Part shown: one piece after another, positions 6,053-8,803 of the stretch | Layout of the letters: the number at the start of each line of letters is the position of its first letter | Position numbering within the stretch: position 1 is the first letter of the stretch | Assembly: GCA_023389135.1 (NCBI GenBank) | Contig: JAEWEX010000066.1 | Span: 1 to 8,803, forward strand | DNA: 8,803 bases | Reading direction: 5' to 3' | Source: Pseudomonadota bacterium | GTDB lineage: Bacteria; Pseudomonadota; Alphaproteobacteria; Rhizobiales; Methylopilaceae | Notes under the pieces: generated by a model | What the model was told of the DNA's origin: nothing | Databases searched by the model: none | The model's input: only the letters and a program-made list of their open reading frames with translations | Made by a program: the position numbers and the translations under genes

Positions 6053-7274
6053 CACGCTGCTGATCGAGAAACTGGGCCATCGTGGCGACGGCATCGCGCA
6101 TGCGGCCGGCGGGGCCGTCCACGTGCCCTATACGCTGGCGGGCGAGCGGGTGGAGGTCGACGGCGGCGGCGCGCGCGCCATGCCGCTGCGCATCGTCACC
6201 CCCTCGCCGGACCGCATCGCGCCGTTCTGCCCGCATTTCGGCACCTGCGGCGGCTGCGCCATCCAGCACATGGCGACCGGCCCCTATCTGGACTGGAAGC
6301 GGTCGCTGGTGGTCGACGCCCTGTCCCATGCCGGCGTTGAGGCGCAGGTCGATCCCGTGCGCGACGGGCACGGCGCCGGCCGCCGGCGGATCACGCTGCA
6401 CGCGCGGCTCGATCGCGACATCCTGCGCGTCGGATTCGCCGCGGCGCGCTCGCACAGCATCGTGCCCATAGACCGCTGCCCGATCACCGTGCCGGCGCTC
6501 AAGGGCGCGATCCCGGCCGCCTGGAAGATCGCTGAGGCACTGAAGCCGCGGAAGAAGCCGCTGGACATCGCGGTGACCGCCACCGCCAGCGGGCTCGATG
6601 TGGACGTCCGCGGGGCCGGCCCGGTGGAGGGCCGCCTGCGGCTGGAGCTGGGCGCGCTGGCGGAGGCCTGCGACCTGGCGCGGCTCTCGATCCACGGCGA
6701 CGTCATCCTGGAGCGGCGGACGCCCACGGTGCGGTTCGGCACGGTGTCGGTGTCGCCGCCGCCGGGAGGCTTCCTGCAGGCGACCGAGGCGGGCGAACGG
6801 GAGCTTGCCCGGCTGGTCGCGGACGGCGTCGGCGAGGCGCGGCGCATTGCCGACCTGTTTGCGGGATGCGGCACCTTCGCGCTTCGGCTGGCGGCGGGCG
6901 CGCATGTCCATGCAGTGGAACACGACCGGCCGGCGCTGGCGGCGCTGGACCGCGCCGCGCGGCAGGCCCGCGGGCTCAAGCCGGTCACGGTGGAGGCCCG
7001 CGACCTGTTCCGCCGACCGCTGATGCCGGCGGAGCTTGCCGCTTACGATGCGGTGGTTGCCGATCCGCCGCGGGCGGGCGCGGAGGCGCAGGCGCGCCAG
7101 ATCGCGGCCTCCACGGTCGCGACCGTCGTCATGGTGTCGTGCGCGCCATCCACACTGGCGCGAGACCTCGCCATCCTGCTGTCGGGCGGCTACCGTATCG
7201 AGCGCGTGGTGCCGGTGGACCAGTTCCGGCACAGCGCCCATGTGGAGACGGTGACGGTTCTGAAGCGCAGGTGA
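6033..7274 (+). CDS. TrmA/RlmD-family Fe-S uracil-C5 RNA methyltransferase
   Basis: A 413-residue cytosolic enzyme starting at TTG 6033, chosen for the AGGAG site 7 nt upstream. Residues 7-45 (DTLLIEKLGHRGDGIAH onward) form a TRAM-like RNA-binding domain. The [4Fe-4S] cysteines of the RlmD/RlmC branch are all present: C66-x5-C72-x2-C75 (FCPHFGTCGGC) and C149 (DRCPI). The SAM loop is ADLFAGCGTFAL (D274 to about L284). Catalytic elements are DPPRAG (D344), the nucleophile C370 in VSCAPSTLARDL, and the general base E405 in HVETV. The usual SCNP at the nucleophile is SCAP here, an uncommon change beside an intact Cys. The family makes 5-methyluridine in 23S rRNA or tRNA; which uridine is modified cannot be told from sequence. 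The gene overlaps tlyA by 20 nt, and a small membrane-protein gene follows closely, so the three are probably one operon. Confidence 0.93.
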   Translation: MPQTGADTLLIEKLGHRGDGIAHAAGGAVHVPYTLAGERVEVDGGGARAMPLRIVTPSPDRIAPFCPHFGTCGGCAIQHMATGPYLDWKRSLVVDALSHAGVEAQVDPVRDGHGAGRRRITLHARLDRDILRVGFAAARSHSIVPIDRCPITVPALKGAIPAAWKIAEALKPRKKPLDIAVTATASGLDVDVRGAGPVEGRLRLELGALAEACDLARLSIHGDVILERRTPTVRFGTVSVSPPPGGFLQATEAGERELARLVADGVGEARRIADLFAGCGTFALRLAAGAHVHAVEHDRPALAALDRAARQARGLKPVTVEARDLFRRPLMPAELAAYDAVVADPPRAGAEAQARQIAASTVATVVMVSCAPSTLARDLAILLSGGYRIERVVPVDQFRHSAHVETVTVLKRR

Positions 7275-7283
7275 GGGCCTTCC

Positions 7284-7288
7284 GGAGG
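7284..7288 (+). promoter_or_regulatory. Strong ribosome binding site GGAGG ahead of a CTG codon
   Basis: GGAGG at 7284-7288 sits 10 nt after the methyltransferase stop. In the frame of the small membrane protein, the codons at workable distance are CTG 7293 (4 nt) and CTG 7296 (7 nt). No ATG, GTG or TTG in that frame occurs until GTG 7389. The 7-nt spacing equals that used by the upstream methyltransferase gene. Confidence 0.55.
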
Positions 7289-7295
7289 ACCGCTG

Positions 7296-7622
7296 CTGCC
7301 GCCTCGCGTCACCGCCCCGCATCCGCCGACACGCCTGCGCCGGGCGCTGCTGCTCGCGGCGGCCGGGCTGTCGCTCGCGGCAGGATTTGTGCTGCTGCCG
7401 CTGCCGGTGCCGCTGGGCGTGCCCCTGATCGGGCTCGGCCTCGTGCTCGGGGTCTCGGGATCGCGCCGGCTGGCCGGCGCGGTGCGGCTGCTGCGGCGAA
7501 GGCACGAGCCGGCCGACCGGGCGCTCGGATGGATCGAGATCCGGCTTTCGGGCCATGCATTCGCCGCGCTGCGGCGGACCGGGCGACGGTCGCGTCGGAC
7601 CGGCCGTTCACCTGACATCTAG
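7296..7622 (+). CDS. Small two-helix membrane protein, function unknown; probable CTG start
   Basis: A 108-residue frame if read from CTG 7296; the first conventional start is GTG 7389, giving 77 residues. I prefer the longer form for two reasons. A good GGAGG lies 7 nt before the CTG. The first hydrophobic segment (RRALLLAAAGLSLAAG, residues 15-30) would be cut away by the GTG start, which has only a close AGGA. Two membrane segments are predicted, about 17-34 and 38-55, joined by the Pro-rich turn LPLPVPLGVP. A basic cytoplasmic tail follows (SRRLAGAVRLLRRRHEPADR, 56-75), then WIEIRL and an Arg-rich end. I recall similar short, basic-tailed hydrophobic proteins in Rhizobiales but cannot name a family. 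It is the last gene of the tlyA group, 21 nt after the methyltransferase. Codon third positions stay G/C-rich from the CTG onward, as expected of coding sequence. Function unknown. Confidence 0.55.
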   Translation: MPPRVTAPHPPTRLRRALLLAAAGLSLAAGFVLLPLPVPLGVPLIGLGLVLGVSGSRRLAGAVRLLRRRHEPADRALGWIEIRLSGHAFAALRRTGRRSRRTGRSPDI

Positions 7623-7636
7623 AATCCGGAACGACA

Positions 7637-7650
7637 GCCAAGCCCTTGGC
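7637..7650. other. Inverted repeat in the convergent intergenic region
   Basis: GCCAAGCCCTTGGC is a perfect 6+6 inverted repeat around CC, foldable as a 5-bp stem with a 4-nt loop. It lies 14 nt after the small membrane-protein stop. On the plus strand it is followed by GAAAAAA, not T residues, so it is not an intrinsic terminator for the plus-strand operon. It may still form the 3' end of that message. Confidence 0.3.
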
Positions 7651-7651
7651 G

Positions 7652-7676
7652 AAAAAATGGATTCGGCTCCGAAACC
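7652..7676 (-). terminator. Candidate intrinsic terminator of the fabI-phosphatase operon
   Basis: On the minus strand, GGTTTCGGAGCCGAATCC (7676-7659) folds into a stem of two outer GC pairs, one T-T mismatch and four to five inner pairs. It is followed by A and six T residues (7657-7652). It begins 11 nt after the phosphatase stop codon, where a terminator is expected. The stem is modest because of the mismatch. Confidence 0.55.
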
Positions 7677-7687
7677 AAGAAACCGGT

Positions 7688-8263
7688 TCAGAGCCAGCGC
7701 CAGGAATTGCTCTCGAACAGCATGACCTCGCCCTGTCGCACCACGGTGAGCGGCGCCTCGGCCCGGTCCATGCCGCCGATCATGGCCATCAGCGCCCGGG
7801 CGACGCCGCCATGGGTGACGGCCACGGTGTCGCCGGTCAGGCCGTCGAGCCACGGCTGGAGCCGTTCGGTCAGCATGTGGTAGCTCTCGCCGCCGGGCGG
7901 GACGAAGCCCCATTTGTCGGCCTCGCGGCCGGAGGCGCCGTCCGGGTCGCGCTGCGCGAGCTCCGGCCAGGTCAGCCCTTCCCAGCGGCCGAAGGTGATC
8001 TCCTTCAGCCGGTCGTCCAGCGCGTAGCCGGCAGGGTCGAGGCCCATGGCCGTGCGCAGCCGCTCCATGGTCTCGCGGGTTCGGCCCAGCGGGCTCGAGA
8101 CATAGTGGGCAGCGGCCGCATCCGTCATGACGCGGGCCAGCACGCGGCCGGCCGCGTCGGCCTGGTCGCGGCCGCGGCCGTTCATGGCGATATCGCGCTG
8201 GCCCTGGAGCCGGCCCTCGACGTTCCACGGCGTCTCGCCGTGACGGACGATGAACAGTCGCAC
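7688..8263 (-). CDS. Histidine phosphatase (phosphoglycerate-mutase-like, RHG family)
   Basis: A 191-residue cytosolic protein with the full active site of the histidine phosphatase superfamily. R7-H8-G9 in IVRHGETPWN carries the phospho-accepting His8. R61 (SPLGRTRET), the general acid E88 (KEITFGRWEG) and H151 (VTHGG) complete it. Length and motifs fit the cofactor-independent phosphatase branch (GpmB/CobC-like), not glycolytic mutases, which are about 230-250 residues. The substrate cannot be told; such proteins act on small phosphate esters including alpha-ribazole phosphate and sugar phosphates. The start is GTG at 8263-8261, set by the RHG motif close to the N-terminus. It lies 12 nt after the fabI stop, so the two genes are very likely co-transcribed; only a weak G-rich ribosome site is seen. 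A candidate terminator follows at 7676-7652. Confidence 0.92.
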   Translation of the reverse strand: MRLFIVRHGETPWNVEGRLQGQRDIAMNGRGRDQADAAGRVLARVMTDAAAAHYVSSPLGRTRETMERLRTAMGLDPAGYALDDRLKEITFGRWEGLTWPELAQRDPDGASGREADKWGFVPPGGESYHMLTERLQPWLDGLTGDTVAVTHGGVARALMAMIGGMDRAEAPLTVVRQGEVMLFESNSWRWL

Positions 8264-8275
8264 GTCCGACCCCGC

Positions 8276-8803
8276 TCAGTCCTTGACCAGCGTCATGTCG
8301 GGCGCCTCGGGGTTCTTCATGCCCACGATGTGGTAGCCGGAATCGACGTGGTGGATCTCGCCGGTCACGCCCCGCCCGAGATCGGACAGGAGGTAGAGGC
8401 CGGCATCTCCCACCTCGTCGATGGTGACCGTGCGCCGCAGCGGCGCGTTCAGCTCGTTCCACTTCAGGATGTAGCGGAAATCGCCGATGCCGGAGGCGGC
8501 CAGCGTCTTGATGGGGCCGGCCGAGATGGCGTTGACGCGGATGCCCTGCGGCCCGAGGTCGGCCGCCAGGTAGCGCACGCTCGCCTCAAGCGCCGCCTTG
8601 GCGACCCCCATGACGTTGTAGTGCGGCATCCACTTCTCGGCGCCGTAATAGGTCAGCGTCAGGATCGAGCCGCCGGCGCTCATCAGCTTCTCGGCGCGCT
8701 GGGCGACGGCGGTCAGCGAGTAGCAGGATATGTCGAGGGTGCGCCGGAAGTTCTCGGCGCTGGTGTCGACGTATCGGCCGGTCAGTTCGTCCTTGTCGGA
8801 GAA
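8276..8803 (-). CDS. fabI: Enoyl-[acyl-carrier-protein] reductase (NADH) FabI, C-terminal part (cut by window edge)
   Basis: The last 175 codons are in frame from the right edge to the TGA at 8278-8276; about 95 N-terminal residues, including the NAD glycine motif, lie outside. FabI performs the final reduction of each fatty-acid elongation cycle. The fragment opens with FSDKDELTGRYVDTS, matching the FabI segment after the cofactor-binding half. It has both active-site tyrosines and the lysine: Y52 (TYYGAEK), Y62 and K69 in YNVMGVAK, equivalent to E. coli Y146, Y156 and K163. INAISAGPI-type sequence (VNAISAGPIKTLAASGI) and HHVDSGYHIVGM follow. The Phe at fragment position 109 (GDFRYI) occupies the E. 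coli F203 place, a triclosan-contact residue, so no resistance change is seen there. The C-terminus ends in a short tail, KNPEAPDMTLVKD, of the kind seen in rhizobial FabI proteins. The histidine phosphatase follows 12 nt downstream. Confidence 0.96.
   Translation of the reverse strand, partial: FSDKDELTGRYVDTSAENFRRTLDISCYSLTAVAQRAEKLMSAGGSILTLTYYGAEKWMPHYNVMGVAKAALEASVRYLAADLGPQGIRVNAISAGPIKTLAASGIGDFRYILKWNELNAPLRRTVTIDEVGDAGLYLLSDLGRGVTGEIHHVDSGYHIVGMKNPEAPDMTLVKD

Noticed and set aside
6000..7556. 518-residue minus-strand open frame over the RNA methyltransferase
   Set aside because: Antisense shadow; composition is Arg/Gln/His-rich and no motif is seen.
7271..7615. Alternative plus-strand frame from GTG 7271 in the region of the small membrane protein
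   Set aside because: It gives an Ala/Arg/Gly low-complexity sequence with no membrane helix or motif. The other frame has two coherent hydrophobic segments and fits the GGAGG spacing.

Overview
The window is GC-rich DNA whose codons mostly end in G or C. It encodes ordinary bacterial housekeeping proteins and most likely comes from an alphaproteobacterium of the Hyphomicrobiales/Rhizobiales type. That inference rests on three things: a dxs / tlyA / TrmA-type RNA methyltransferase neighbourhood, a short YkuD-type lipoprotein start, and fabI followed directly by a histidine phosphatase. No tRNA, rRNA, CRISPR array, insertion sequence, integrase or phage gene was seen.

Layout, left to right. 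(1) Minus strand, cut by the left edge: the N-terminus of a lipoprotein that looks like an L,D-transpeptidase. (2) Plus strand: a metallophosphoesterase with a Tat-like signal, divergent from gene 1. (3) Plus strand: dxs, the first enzyme of the MEP isoprenoid pathway, behind a recognisable promoter. (4) Plus strand: an orphan TadG-like protein with an N-terminal membrane anchor, a von Willebrand A domain and an unusual Cys/Lys-rich triple repeat. (5-7) Plus strand, tightly packed: a TlyA-type 2'-O-rRNA methyltransferase, an Fe-S TrmA/RlmD-type uracil-5 RNA methyltransferase overlapping it by 20 nt, and a small two-helix membrane protein that seems to start at CTG. (8-9) Minus strand, converging on the previous group: a histidine phosphatase and, upstream of it, the C-terminal two thirds of FabI (enoyl-ACP reductase), cut by the right edge. 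A candidate minus-strand terminator separates the converging groups.

The two RNA methyltransferases form one translation unit, probably for rRNA modification. fabI and the phosphatase form a second short operon. The vWA gene sits between dxs and tlyA, which are often close neighbours in alphaproteobacteria, and no other Tad pilus gene is visible.

I see no convincing new multi-gene system. The points most worth a second look are the Cys-x10-Cys lysine-rich repeats inside the vWA protein, the probable CTG start of the small membrane protein, the 9-codon leader overlapping the dxs start, the terminator-like hairpin ahead of the phosphoesterase, and the perfect 18-bp palindrome abutting the tlyA start codon.
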